Assembly: GCA_900314215.1 (NCBI GenBank) | Contig: OMUK01000126.1 | Location: forward strand, 1-32,650 | Reading direction: 5' to 3' | DNA from: an uncultured Prevotellaceae bacterium | GTDB lineage: Bacteria > Bacteroidota > Bacteroidia > Bacteroidales > Muribaculaceae | DNA: 32,650 nucleotides | Notes under the pieces: model-generated | Told to the model about the DNA's origin: nothing | Database searches by the model: none | What the model saw: only the letters and a program-made list of their open reading frames with translations | Position numbers and translations under genes: made by a program | Shown here: positions 16,171 through 23,588 of the stretch, piece by piece | How the letters are laid out: every line of letters begins with the position of its first letter | How positions within the stretch are numbered: position 1 is the stretch's first letter

Positions 16171-17127
16171 CTATGGGTTGACCACATTGATGGGGCTGCC
16201 CTTGAGGAAGGCGGCGACGTTGCGGGTGATGACGTCGATGAGGCGCACGCGCGCTTCCTTGCTTGCCCAGCCAATGTGGGGCGTGAAGTAGCAATTGTCA
16301 AGGCCCAGCAGGGGATTGGTGGCAGCTGGGGGCTCCTGGCTCATCACATCGATGCCGGCGGCAAGCAGCTTGCCACTCTTGAGAGCTTGAGCCAGTGCCA
16401 TGTCGTCGATGAGCTGCCCTCGGGCGGTGTTGATGAGGATGGCTGTGGACTTCATCAAGCCCAGCCGGCGCGCGTCGACCATGCCGCGGGTGCTATCGGT
16501 GAGGGGGCAGTGCAGCGTCACCACGTCGCTGGTGGCAAAGAGCGTGTCGAGGTCGGCCTTGGTGATGCCCTGTGGCAGTGCCTCTTGCGCCTTGCTGGTG
16601 AAGGCCTGCACGTGCATGCCCAGAGCCAGGGCGATGCGCGCCACGGCCTGCCCAATGTGACCCAGGCCCACGATGCCCATCGTCTTGCCCGCAAGCTCAA
16701 TGATGGGGGTGTTGATATAGGTGAAGTCGGCACTGCGGCTCCACGCGCCCTGATGCACCTCCTGGGTGTAGTGCTCCACCTGGTCGCAAATGTTGAGCAG
16801 GTGGGCAAACACCAATTGCGCCACCGAGTTGGTGCTATAGGCTGGCACATTGGTCACCACGATGCCGCGCTCGCTGGCGGCAGCCACGTCGACCACATTG
16901 TAGCCAGTGGCAATCACGCCGATATATTTCAGCCGAGGCAAAGCCTCGATCACCTTGCGGTCGATCACCACTTTATTGGTGAGCACAATCTCGGCGCCTT
17001 GGGCGCGAGCCACTACATCGCCAGGGGCAGTGCGGTCGTAGATCGCACAGTCGCCAAGTTTTCTCATTCCATCCCACGACAGGTCGCCAGGGTTGCCTGC
17101 GTAAGCATCAAGTACTACAATTTTCAT
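16171..17127 (-). CDS. D-2-hydroxyacid dehydrogenase
   Basis: NAD(P)-dependent cytoplasmic oxidoreductase of the D-isomer 2-hydroxyacid family, 318 aa. The nucleotide loop is GLGHIG (154-159). The catalytic triad is in place: Arg236 (NTARG), Glu265 (SQEPP) and His284 (TPHIGW). The N-terminal substrate domain has the ATGYNVVDVAAASERGI motif. Length and motifs fit hydroxypyruvate reductase or glycerate dehydrogenase (HprA-like), but the substrate cannot be read from sequence; lactate- or phosphoglycerate-type members are alternatives. It is a single gene with its own promoter about 65 nt upstream. Confidence 0.9.
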   Translation of the reverse strand: MKIVVLDAYAGNPGDLSWDGMRKLGDCAIYDRTAPGDVVARAQGAEIVLTNKVVIDRKVIEALPRLKYIGVIATGYNVVDVAAASERGIVVTNVPAYSTNSVAQLVFAHLLNICDQVEHYTQEVHQGAWSRSADFTYINTPIIELAGKTMGIVGLGHIGQAVARIALALGMHVQAFTSKAQEALPQGITKADLDTLFATSDVVTLHCPLTDSTRGMVDARRLGLMKSTAILINTARGQLIDDMALAQALKSGKLLAAGIDVMSQEPPAATNPLLGLDNCYFTPHIGWASKEARVRLIDVITRNVAAFLKGSPINVVNP

Positions 17128-17191
17128 TTCATCTATTGGTTTTTAATGTCATTGTCAATTTTTTCAAGCCACAGCGCGTGGCCTGCAAAGG

Positions 17192-17199
17192 CAAAATTA
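17192..17199 (-). promoter_or_regulatory. Promoter of the 2-hydroxyacid dehydrogenase gene
   Basis: On the minus strand TAATTTTG fits TAnnTTTG and gives a leader of about 60 nt to ATG 17127. I see no -33 element at the right distance. Confidence 0.45.
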
Positions 17200-17299
17200 C
17201 TGAAAAAGCAAGGAAAGTGGAAATTTAGCAAGGTGAAATATTGCTTATTTTGGCGTCGCGCCGGCTCAGCGCGCGCCCGCAGGCCGCAGCTGCCTCTAT

Positions 17300-17416
17300 A
17301 ATAAAATTTAACGGGACCAAGTTTTCACAAATTTGGTCCCGCCGTCATTTTTAGAGTATGAGAAATTTACTATTATTGTCTTACTTGACTCAGGCAAAAT
17401 TTAACATTGCCGAAAT
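17300..17416 (-). ncRNA. Candidate small RNA with its own promoter and hairpin end
   Basis: On the minus strand TTG (17451-17453), a 20-nt spacer and TAAGTTTG (17423-17430) form a strong Bacteroidetes promoter, and about 80 nt later comes a 9-bp hairpin (CGGGACCAA with TTGGTCCCG, 17312-17341), then a T-rich stretch (TTAAATTTTATTAT). Only very short reading frames lie between (for example MLNFA). So a transcript of about 115 nt is likely non-coding. Alternatively the hairpin simply ends recO transcripts; recO stops 124 nt upstream of the promoter. No known RNA family is recognised. Confidence 0.4.
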
Positions 17417-17422
17417 CGGATG

Positions 17423-17453
17423 CAAACTTAAAAAAATTTCTTGAGACCAACAA
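17423..17453 (-). promoter_or_regulatory. Minus-strand promoter of the candidate small RNA
   Basis: TTG (17451-17453), 20-nt spacer, TAAGTTTG (17423-17430): both boxes and the spacing equal the best promoters in this window, yet no gene follows until the dehydrogenase 300 nt away. Confidence 0.5.
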
Positions 17454-17465
17454 CATAAAAATGCG

Positions 17466-17486
17466 GTAAATATGTGGCATATTTAC
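17466..17486. repeat. Perfect 9+9 palindrome downstream of recO
   Basis: GTAAATATG, TGG, CATATTTAC: 9-bp arms with a 3-nt centre. It lies 68 nt after the recO stop and just upstream of the minus-strand promoter. It could be a weak hairpin or an operator. Confidence 0.4.
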
Positions 17487-17553
17487 AAAAATCAACCATT
17501 TTTGGTAAGGGTTGTGGAGTTTTGGACAAACTTTTCTCACTTTTTAACCAGCG

Positions 17554-18279
17554 CTAAACGAAGAGTTGCTTCAGGATTTCGGGCGACTTGAGCGTGCCCA
17601 CCGTGGAGTTGTGCAGGCGGTAGTAGGAGATGATGGTGTCGAGCAAGGCGCCGCGCTGCTCGCGGTTGAAGCGAAACAGGTGCAGGTTGCCGAAGGTCAT
17701 GCGCGAGAGAAGCACTATCACACGCGCCTCTTGCGGCTTGAGGCAGGGATGCCCGGCCACAGGCCAGGGCACAAAGGTGCCGCCCGCCATGTCGAACCAG
17801 TAGCCCTCGAGGTAGCTTTCCACGTCGGGCTCGATGCCCAAGAAGGCACCCAGGTGAAACAGGAAGCAGATGTGGAAATTGGCCACGCCCTCGCTCATGG
17901 TCTCGAGCAGGCGTATCGAGGTGTCGATGTAGCGGTAGAGCCCCTCGTTTTGCTCGCGCTCCTGAATGACGTGGCTCAGCAGTTCGCTCATAAAGAGCCC
18001 CACGGCGTTTTTCACCGGGTCGGCATAGATGCTCGAGAGCATGAAGGTGCGGCGCACGTCGTGCAGCGTGCACAGCTCGCGCCCCGGCATGATGCGCGCC
18101 TCAAATTGCAGCAGGCTCAGGGGCATAAACATGGAGTTGCGCACGCGGGCGGCGGCCGTTTTGCCCTGGGCCACCAGAAATGACATCATGCCATGGCGGT
18201 CGGTGTAGATGTGTGCTATGTTGTGGCGGTCGTTGTACTTGATCACACCCAGCACAATGCCGCTCGTGGTTTCATACAT
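17554..18279 (-). CDS. recO: DNA repair protein RecO
   Basis: Recombination mediator of the RecFOR pathway: loads RecA on SSB-coated DNA and anneals strands; cytoplasmic, 241 aa. An N-terminal OB-fold runs over about 1-80 (TSGIVLGVIKYNDRHNIAHIYTDRHGMMSFLVAQGK, the usual RecO opening) and a helical C-terminal domain follows. There is no CxxC zinc motif of the Deinococcus type. The start ATG 18279 fits the family start MYETTSGIVLG. A weak -7 candidate (TAATTTCG, 18299-18306) lies just upstream. It is divergent from the tRNA-Glu/rpsT unit. Confidence 0.93.
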   Translation of the reverse strand: MYETTSGIVLGVIKYNDRHNIAHIYTDRHGMMSFLVAQGKTAAARVRNSMFMPLSLLQFEARIMPGRELCTLHDVRRTFMLSSIYADPVKNAVGLFMSELLSHVIQEREQNEGLYRYIDTSIRLLETMSEGVANFHICFLFHLGAFLGIEPDVESYLEGYWFDMAGGTFVPWPVAGHPCLKPQEARVIVLLSRMTFGNLHLFRFNREQRGALLDTIISYYRLHNSTVGTLKSPEILKQLFV

Positions 18280-18377
18280 GTGATTACAAAGCGATTGCGA
18301 AATTACTCATTATTTGCCAATTTGGGCACGGTTTTTCACAAAAAACGCTGTGTTTCGATGTTTTAAAACGCTTAAAT

Positions 18378-18408
18378 TTTGCCATTTGAAAAATCCTCGC
18401 TATATTTG
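18378..18408 (+). promoter_or_regulatory. tRNA-Glu/rpsT promoter
   Basis: TTTG (18378-18381), a 19-nt spacer and TATATTTG (18401-18408), both exact. The first tRNA-Glu starts 43 nt downstream. Confidence 0.75.
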
Positions 18409-18451
18409 CACCGCTTTTTGCGCAGTCACCTCAAGGCTAGCAAAAATGAGG

Positions 18452-18523
18452 GGCCCATTCGTATATCGGTTAGTACGCAAGATTTTCATTCTTGAAAGAG
18501 CAGTCCGACTCTGCTATGGGCTA
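18452..18523 (+). tRNA. tRNA-Glu (anticodon UUC), first copy, atypical
   Basis: Cloverleaf: acceptor GGCCCAT/ATGGGCT, anticodon stem CAAGA/TCTTG with loop TTTTCAT (anticodon TTC), T-stem AGCAG/CTGCT. It differs from the second copy in three ways. The T-loop is TCCGACT instead of TTCGACT, losing the T at the position that becomes pseudouridine 55. The D-loop is one T shorter. The 3' end reads ACTA, so CCA is not encoded. It lies 40 nt before rpsT, under one promoter. It may be functional or decaying. Confidence 0.88.
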
Positions 18524-18563
18524 CTAACTATAACAATAATAAAGAAATAAAGGTTTAAGAAAA

Positions 18564-18830
18564 ATGGCAAACCATAAATCAGCAATTAAGAGAATTCGCC
18601 AATCAGAGGCAAGAAATCTTCGTAATCGTTACTATGCTAAGACAATGCGTAACGCAGTGCGCAACCTGCGCAAGGAGACCGATCCTGCAAAGGCCGCCGA
18701 GAGCTACAAGAAAGTGTCGTCGATGCTCGACAAGTTGGGTCGCAAGAACGTGATCAGCAAGAACAAGGCCGCCAACCTGAAGTCGAAGCTGGCCCTGCGC
18801 ATCAACAAGCTGAACGCTGCTGCCAAGTAA
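18564..18830 (+). CDS. rpsT: Ribosomal protein bS20
   Basis: Small-subunit protein binding the 5' domain of 16S rRNA, 88 aa, the normal length. Starts [21 protein letters not shown], the family signature, and is Lys/Arg/Ala-rich to the end (LNAAAK). An A-rich sequence (AGGTTTAAGAAAA) precedes the ATG. It sits between two tRNA-Glu genes and probably shares the upstream tRNA-Glu promoter. A stem (CAGTTGCC/GGCAATTG, 18862-18882) without a U-run follows, so transcription may continue into the second tRNA-Glu. Confidence 0.97.
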   Translation: MANHKSAIKRIRQSEARNLRNRYYAKTMRNAVRNLRKETDPAKAAESYKKVSSMLDKLGRKNVISKNKAANLKSKLALRINKLNAAAK

Positions 18831-18938
18831 CAGCGGGCCAAAAAGCATAATGATGGGGCGCCAGTTGCCGCTGTGGCAATTGCGCACAGGCCAAAGGCCG
18901 AGAGTGACTAGATGAGCCAGAGGCCCCCATTAAGGTTT

Positions 18939-19014
18939 GGCCCATTCGTATATCGGTTTAGTACGCAAGATTTTCATTCTTGAAAGAGCAGTTCGACTCT
19001 GCTATGGGCTACCA
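18939..19014 (+). tRNA. tRNA-Glu (anticodon UUC), second copy
   Basis: Same acceptor, anticodon and T-stems as the copy at 18.45 kb, but with a canonical TTCGACT T-loop and an encoded CCA end (19012-19014). It lies 108 nt after rpsT; no separate TAnnTTTG box is obvious just before it, so it may come from the rpsT transcript. A terminator follows. Confidence 0.95.
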
Positions 19015-19018
19015 CAAG

Positions 19019-19049
19019 GCGTTAAGTCGCACATGACTTAGCGCTTTTT
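19019..19049 (+). terminator. Terminator after the tRNA-Glu/rpsT/tRNA-Glu unit
   Basis: GCGTTAAGTC (19019-19028) pairs with GACTTAGCGC (19035-19044; one T-G pair) around a 6-nt loop, followed by five T. Confidence 0.88.
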
Positions 19050-19199
19050 GTCGTGTCATGTGGTCACCTCGCGACCCAGGCCCGACAGCGGGGCTCTATC
19101 ACCCATCGCAGCCTGGGGGGGCAGGAGCTATCGCAATCGTTTGCAAAATTTACCATTATTTTATGCAGGCTGGTTGACTGCAAATAGGCAATTTAGCCG

Positions 19200-19207
19200 T
19201 ATATTTG
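19200..19207 (+). promoter_or_regulatory. glgB promoter (-7 element)
   Basis: TATATTTG fits TAnnTTTG exactly, 51 nt before ATG 19258. This rules out the longer in-frame extension that begins at 19048. A weak TTG lies at 19174-19176. Confidence 0.65.
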
Positions 19208-19257
19208 CACATAGAAACGAAAAACGACTATCCACTAATTTTTTTACAACCACACTC

Positions 19258-21375
19258 ATGAATAAGACTCTCCCAATCATCAAGGACGACCCCTGGCTGG
19301 AGCCATATGCTCCCGCCATCGAGGGCCGGCACGAGGATGCAGCACGCAAAATTCAAGAACTCACAGGCGGCAAGGGCACACTCGACGACTTTGCCAACGC
19401 CTACAACTACTATGGCCTGCATCGCGACAAGGACGGATGGACCTTCCGCGAGTGGGCACCCAACGCCACCGACATCTACCTGGTGGGCGTGTTTAACGAC
19501 TGGAAAGAATGCGAGCCCTACCGCATGAAGCGTGTGGCCGACGGCAACTGGGAAATACACCTGCCCAAGAGCGCCATGAAGCACGGCGACCTCTTCAAGC
19601 TGCACGTGCACTGGAACGGCGGCTGGGGCGAGCGCATCCCTGCCTATGCCACCCGCGTGGTGCAGGACGACACGACCAAGATATTCTCGGCCCAAGTGTG
19701 GGACCCCGAGAAGCCCTACAAGTTTAAAGTGAAGAAATTCACCCCCAACACGGCCCCGCTGCTCATCTATGAGTGCCACATAGGCATGGCCGAGGACAAG
19801 GAGGGCGTGGGCACCTACGAGGAATTCCGCGTCAACATCCTGCCCCGCATCATCAAGGACGGCTACAACGCCATCCAGATCATGGCCATCCAGGAGCACC
19901 CCTACTACGGCTCCTTCGGCTACCACGTGTCGAGCTTCTATGCCGCCTCGAGCCGCTTTGGCACCCCCGACGAGCTCAAGCACCTCATCGACGACGCCCA
20001 CGCAGCCGGCATTGCCGTGATCATGGACATCGTGCACTCCCATGCCGTGAAAAACGAGGTGGAGGGCCTGGGCCGCTTCGACGGCAGCTACGACCTCTAC
20101 TTCTATGGCGACGGCCGCCGCGAGCACCCGGCTTGGGACTCGCTGTGCTTTGACTACGGCAAGAATGCTGTGCTCAACTTCCTGCTGAGCAACTGCAAGT
20201 TCTGGCTCGAGGAGTACAAATTCGACGGCTTCCGCTTCGACGGCGTCACCTCGATGCTCTACTACAGCCACGGCCTGGGGCAGGCCTTCGGCAGCTACGA
20301 CAACTACTACAACGGCGGCGAGGACACCAACGCCATCACCTATCTCACCCTGGCCAATGTGCTCATACACGAGATCAACCCCCACGCCATCACCATTGCC
20401 GAGGAGATGAGCGGCATGCCAGGCCTGGCACGCACCTACGACGACGGCGGCATAGGCTTTGACTACCGCATGGCCATGGGCATACCCGACTACTGGATCA
20501 AGACCATCAAGGAGAAGAAGGACGAGGACTGGAAACCCACCTCGATATTCTGGGAACTCACCAACCGCCGCGCCGACGAGAAGACCGTGAGCTACGCCGA
20601 GAGCCACGACCAAGCCCTGGTGGGCGACAAGACCATCATATTCCGCCTCATCGACAAGGAGATGTACTGGCACATGATGACGGGCGACGACAACGGCGTG
20701 GTGGCCCGCGGCATGGCCCTGCACAAGATGATACGCATGGTCACCGCCTCGCTCATCAACGGCGCCTACCTCAACTTCATGGGCAACGAGTGGGGCCACC
20801 CCGAGTGGATCGACTTCCCGCGCGAGGGCAACGGCTGGAGCTACAAGTATGCCCGTCGCCAGTGGAGCCTGGTCGACCGCAAGGACTTGAAATACCAGTA
20901 TCTCAACAACTGGGACAACGACATGATACACCTGCTGGGCGGCGTGCACAACTTCCAGGCCCTGCCCATACGCAAGCTGTGGGACAAGGACGATGACCAA
21001 GTGCTGGCCTACATGCGCGGCAACCTGGTGTTTGTGTTCAACTTCAACCCCACCCAGTCGTTTGTCGACTACGGCATCCTGGCCCCCGAGGCCGAGTACG
21101 ACGGCGTGATGGACAGCGACAATGCCCGCTACGGCGGCTACGGCAACATCGACGAGAGCGTGAAGCACTACGCCGAGCCCGACCCGCTCTATGCCGAGGC
21201 CAAGCTCGGCTGGCTCAAGCTCTACCTGCCGGCACGCAGCATGCAAGTGCTACGCATGTGCCCGCCCAAGAAGGCTGCCAAAAAGACTGCCACGGCCAAG
21301 AAGGCCACCGCAACCCGCAAGACGGCGGCCAAGAAGGCCACGGCCAAAAAAGCCACAGCAGCCAAGAAGAAATAA
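19258..21375 (+). CDS. glgB: 1,4-alpha-glucan branching enzyme with a histone-like tail
   Basis: Makes the alpha-1,6 branches of glycogen; cytoplasmic, GH13 family, closest in style to the eukaryote-like branching enzymes. 705 aa from ATG 19258. An N-terminal CBM48 part (DGWTFREWAPNATDIYLVGVFNDW) precedes the barrel with MDIVHSH, GFRFDGVTSM (nucleophile near Asp328), AEEMSGMPG (acid near Glu382) and AESHDQ (near Asp451). The last ~36 residues (from about 670) are almost only Lys, Ala and Thr (KKAAKKTATAKKATATRK...), like histone H1 tails. Such a tail is not part of the catalytic domain and might bind glycogen, nucleic acid or another protein. No other glycogen gene is near. Confidence 0.95.
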   Translation: MNKTLPIIKDDPWLEPYAPAIEGRHEDAARKIQELTGGKGTLDDFANAYNYYGLHRDKDGWTFREWAPNATDIYLVGVFNDWKECEPYRMKRVADGNWEIHLPKSAMKHGDLFKLHVHWNGGWGERIPAYATRVVQDDTTKIFSAQVWDPEKPYKFKVKKFTPNTAPLLIYECHIGMAEDKEGVGTYEEFRVNILPRIIKDGYNAIQIMAIQEHPYYGSFGYHVSSFYAASSRFGTPDELKHLIDDAHAAGIAVIMDIVHSHAVKNEVEGLGRFDGSYDLYFYGDGRREHPAWDSLCFDYGKNAVLNFLLSNCKFWLEEYKFDGFRFDGVTSMLYYSHGLGQAFGSYDNYYNGGEDTNAITYLTLANVLIHEINPHAITIAEEMSGMPGLARTYDDGGIGFDYRMAMGIPDYWIKTIKEKKDEDWKPTSIFWELTNRRADEKTVSYAESHDQALVGDKTIIFRLIDKEMYWHMMTGDDNGVVARGMALHKMIRMVTASLINGAYLNFMGNEWGHPEWIDFPREGNGWSYKYARRQWSLVDRKDLKYQYLNNWDNDMIHLLGGVHNFQALPIRKLWDKDDDQVLAYMRGNLVFVFNFNPTQSFVDYGILAPEAEYDGVMDSDNARYGGYGNIDESVKHYAEPDPLYAEAKLGWLKLYLPARSMQVLRMCPPKKAAKKTATAKKATATRKTAAKKATAKKATAAKKK

Positions 21376-21396
21376 GCATTGATTGCGATATCTACA

Positions 21397-21440
21397 ATGA
21401 GGGCACGCTTCCACACCTTGCGCGGGAAGCGTGCCCTCAT
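21397..21440. terminator. Bidirectional hairpin between glgB and the alcohol dehydrogenase gene
   Basis: A perfect 16-bp stem (ATGAGGGCACGCTTCC at 21397-21412 with its complement at 21425-21440), 12-nt loop, between convergent genes. The following T content is modest on either strand. Confidence 0.8.
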
Positions 21441-21459
21441 CATATTTCTAACCAACGGA

Positions 21460-22629
21460 TTACTTGTAGCTCTTCTGGTAGATGTCGATGATTTCCTCGC
21501 GGGAGAGGAAACGCGGGTCGAAGTCGAAGAGGCCACCCATAGTGTCGATGGCATTGGTGGTGAACTTGTCGAAGTCGGCCGGGGTAATGCCCCACTCGCT
21601 CAGCTTCACATTGTCGACGCCGCACTCGCGCTGCATGATGTCGAGCGCGTCGAGGAAGTCGCTGGGGCGCGCGCTCTTCTGCATGGTCATCTTCTCGGCC
21701 ATCTTCATGTAGCGCTTCATGGCGTCGTTTTTGAAGGTCTTAAAGTAGGCCTTGCTGATGGCAATCAGGCCGGCGCCGTGAGGCAGCTTGGGATAGTAAG
21801 CGCTCATGGCGTGCTCCAGGCTGTGCTCGCTCGTGCAGCTGCTCGTGGCCTCGACCATGCCGGCCAGGGTGCTGCCCCATGCCACCTTGCTGCGGGCATG
21901 CAGGTCGCGGCCGTCGGCCACAGCCACAGGCAGGTACTTGTAGAGCAGGCGCACGGCCTCGAGTGCATAAAGGTCGCTCACGGGCGTGTGCTGCGTGCGG
22001 TTGATGTAGCCCTCGGCAGCGTGGAAGAAGGCGTCAAAGCCCTGGTAGGCCGTGAGCTTGGGAGGCAGCGAGAGCATGAGCTCGGGGTCTACAATCGAGA
22101 GCGTGGGGAAGGTTTGGTCAAAGCCGAAGCCTATCTTCTCGTTGAGCTCGGTATTGGTGATCACGCCCCAGGGATCGACCTCGGTGCCGGTGCCGGCGGT
22201 GGTGGGGATGGCCACAATGGGCAGGGCGCGCGTCACTGGCTTGCCCTTGCCATGGCCGCCGCTTATGTAGTCCCACAGGTCGCCGCCCATGGCCACGACC
22301 ACGGCGATGGCCTTGGCGCTGTCGATCGAGCTGCCGCCGCCCAGACCAACAACGAAGTCGCACTTAGAGTCGCGGCACAATTGCGCGCCTTCCTCTACAT
22401 GCGACTTGATGGGATTGGGCAATATCTTGTCGAAAACCTCATATTCCACACCTGCCTCGTCGAGTTGCTTCTTCACAAGGTCGAGGTAGCCATACTTCCT
22501 CATCGATGTGCCCGACGAAATCACGATAAGTGCTTTCTTGCCCGGGAGCGGTTGTTTCGACAGGTTCTTCAACTCCCCAGCACCGAACACCAGTCGGGTG
22601 GGGATGTAAAGTCCGAATTTCTGCATCAT
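21460..22629 (-). CDS. Iron-containing alcohol dehydrogenase
   Basis: NAD(P)H-dependent alcohol/aldehyde oxidoreductase of the type III (iron) family, butanol-dehydrogenase-like branch; cytoplasmic, about 389 aa from ATG 22629 (22626 also possible). The Rossmann part contains GLGGGSSIDSAKAIA, the family signature, and IPTTAGTGTEVDPWGVI. Metal ligands appear in the right order: Asp and His in QGFDAFFHAAEG, His in EHSLEHAMSAYY and His in LPHGAGLIAI. An upstream in-frame ATG at 22683 adds residues without family resemblance, and the promoter TAACTTTA at 22709-22716 fits either. The substrate cannot be told. It is a single-gene unit, divergent from slyD. Confidence 0.92.
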   Translation of the reverse strand: MMQKFGLYIPTRLVFGAGELKNLSKQPLPGKKALIVISSGTSMRKYGYLDLVKKQLDEAGVEYEVFDKILPNPIKSHVEEGAQLCRDSKCDFVVGLGGGSSIDSAKAIAVVVAMGGDLWDYISGGHGKGKPVTRALPIVAIPTTAGTGTEVDPWGVITNTELNEKIGFGFDQTFPTLSIVDPELMLSLPPKLTAYQGFDAFFHAAEGYINRTQHTPVSDLYALEAVRLLYKYLPVAVADGRDLHARSKVAWGSTLAGMVEATSSCTSEHSLEHAMSAYYPKLPHGAGLIAISKAYFKTFKNDAMKRYMKMAEKMTMQKSARPSDFLDALDIMQRECGVDNVKLSEWGITPADFDKFTTNAIDTMGGLFDFDPRFLSREEIIDIYQKSYK

Positions 22630-22708
22630 AGTTTTTATGTGTTTTGTGGCCCATCGCGTCGTCGCGCGGTGCAGCCGGTTCATATTAATTGAATATTATC
22701 TTGTGCCG

Positions 22709-22739
22709 TAAAGTTAATAAAATGCAACGACAAAAACAA
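22709..22739 (-). promoter_or_regulatory. Alcohol dehydrogenase promoter
   Basis: On the minus strand TTG (22737-22739), 20-nt spacer, TAACTTTA (22709-22716), one base off TAnnTTTG. The leader to ATG 22629 is about 70 nt. The palindrome at 22746-22766 sits just upstream. Confidence 0.55.
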
Positions 22740-22745
22740 ACTATT

Positions 22746-22766
22746 GGGCAAAAATTAATTTTGCCC
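22746..22766. promoter_or_regulatory. Palindrome between divergent adh and slyD promoters
   Basis: GGGCAAAA (22746-22753), 5-nt centre ATTAA, TTTTGCCC (22759-22766), 8-bp arms. It stands just upstream of the alcohol dehydrogenase -33 element and about 60 nt before the slyD -33 element. It may be a repressor operator or a hairpin. Confidence 0.45.
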
Positions 22767-22827
22767 CCACTTTTTCAATCATTTTGAAACCGCCGCCCGG
22801 CCGTGCCATTTTAATTGTGCCCTGCGC

Positions 22828-22858
22828 TTGCCCAATTGAAATATAAAGGGTAACTTTG
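22828..22858 (+). promoter_or_regulatory. slyD promoter
   Basis: TTG (22828-22830), 20-nt spacer, TAACTTTG (22851-22858), both matching the consensus. The leader to ATG 22953 is about 85-90 nt. Confidence 0.7.
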
Positions 22859-22952
22859 CGAGCTAGGCCGTGGTGCCACACCCGCTTGCAAGCGAGGCAG
22901 GCGGCGCGCCCCACAGCAGTTTTTTTATTCACCTCACAAGAGAAAAAGCAAA

Positions 22953-23516
22953 ATGGAAACGATAAAATTTGGCAAATATGTTTCGCTTGCCTACGAGATT
23001 TTTGTGGTCGAGCCCAAGGGCGGCGAGACCTCGGTGTATAAGTTCACCAGCGACAAGCCCGACAACTTTGTCTTCGGCATGGACCAGACGATGATCGACG
23101 CCTTCATGCACAACATCGAGGGCAAGGCACAGGGCGAGAGCTTCGACTTCACCCTGCAGCCCGACGAGGCCTTTGGCAAGCGCAAGCAGGAGCTGATGAT
23201 GACCTTCGACAAGAAGATGTTCTACCACGACGGCGAGTTTGACAGCGACAACGTGTATGAGGGCGCCGCAGTGCCCATGCGCACCGAGCAGGGCATGATC
23301 GTGACCGGCCGCGTGACCCGCATCGCCGGCGAGAAGGTGACGATGGACTTCAACCACCCGCTGGCTGGCGAGACGATACACTACGTGGGCCGCGTGCTGC
23401 TCGTGCGCGACGCCACCCCCGACGAGCTCAACCCCAAGCAGGGCGGCTGCGAGGGCTGCAGTGGCTGTGGCGGCGGCGACAAGGGCGGTTGCGAGGGTTG
23501 CAGCGGTTGCAACTGA
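22953..23516 (+). CDS. slyD: FKBP-type peptidyl-prolyl isomerase, SlyD-like
   Basis: Cytoplasmic proline isomerase, chaperone and metal-binding protein, 187 aa. The FKBP part has GMDQTMIDAFMHNIEGKAQGESFDF and DEAFGKRK, and the insert-in-flap region is present, followed by ITRIAGEKVTMDFNHPLAGE-like sequence typical of SlyD. The C-terminal ~20 residues form a Cys/Gly-rich tail with CEGCSGC twice, a nickel/zinc-binding tail comparable to the His/Cys-rich tail of E. coli SlyD. It is monocistronic, with a promoter about 95 nt upstream. Confidence 0.93.
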   Translation: METIKFGKYVSLAYEIFVVEPKGGETSVYKFTSDKPDNFVFGMDQTMIDAFMHNIEGKAQGESFDFTLQPDEAFGKRKQELMMTFDKKMFYHDGEFDSDNVYEGAAVPMRTEQGMIVTGRVTRIAGEKVTMDFNHPLAGETIHYVGRVLLVRDATPDELNPKQGGCEGCSGCGGGDKGGCEGCSGCN

Positions 23517-23574
23517 TGCCGCTTCCCCGCATTAGGACCAATTTGCCAAAAAAAATGAGAAAAAACTGGCAGCC

Positions 23575-23588
23575 GGCGCCAAGGCGCC
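23575..23588 (-). terminator. Hairpin at the end of the small tail-anchored protein gene
   Basis: GGCGCC-AA-GGCGCC palindrome (about 5-bp stem with a CTTG loop) directly after the stop codon. On the minus strand two T-runs follow within 10-25 nt, so it may terminate. It is weak. Confidence 0.45.

Noticed and set aside
18314-18550. Plus frame of 78 codons over the tRNA-Glu gene
   Set aside because: It runs through the promoter and the tRNA itself, so it is not coding.
19228-21246. Minus-strand frame of 672 codons opposite glgB
   Set aside because: Antisense shadow of glgB, with no recognisable domain.
22741-22932. Minus-strand frame of 63 codons upstream of slyD
   Set aside because: It crosses the divergent promoters and has no coding character.
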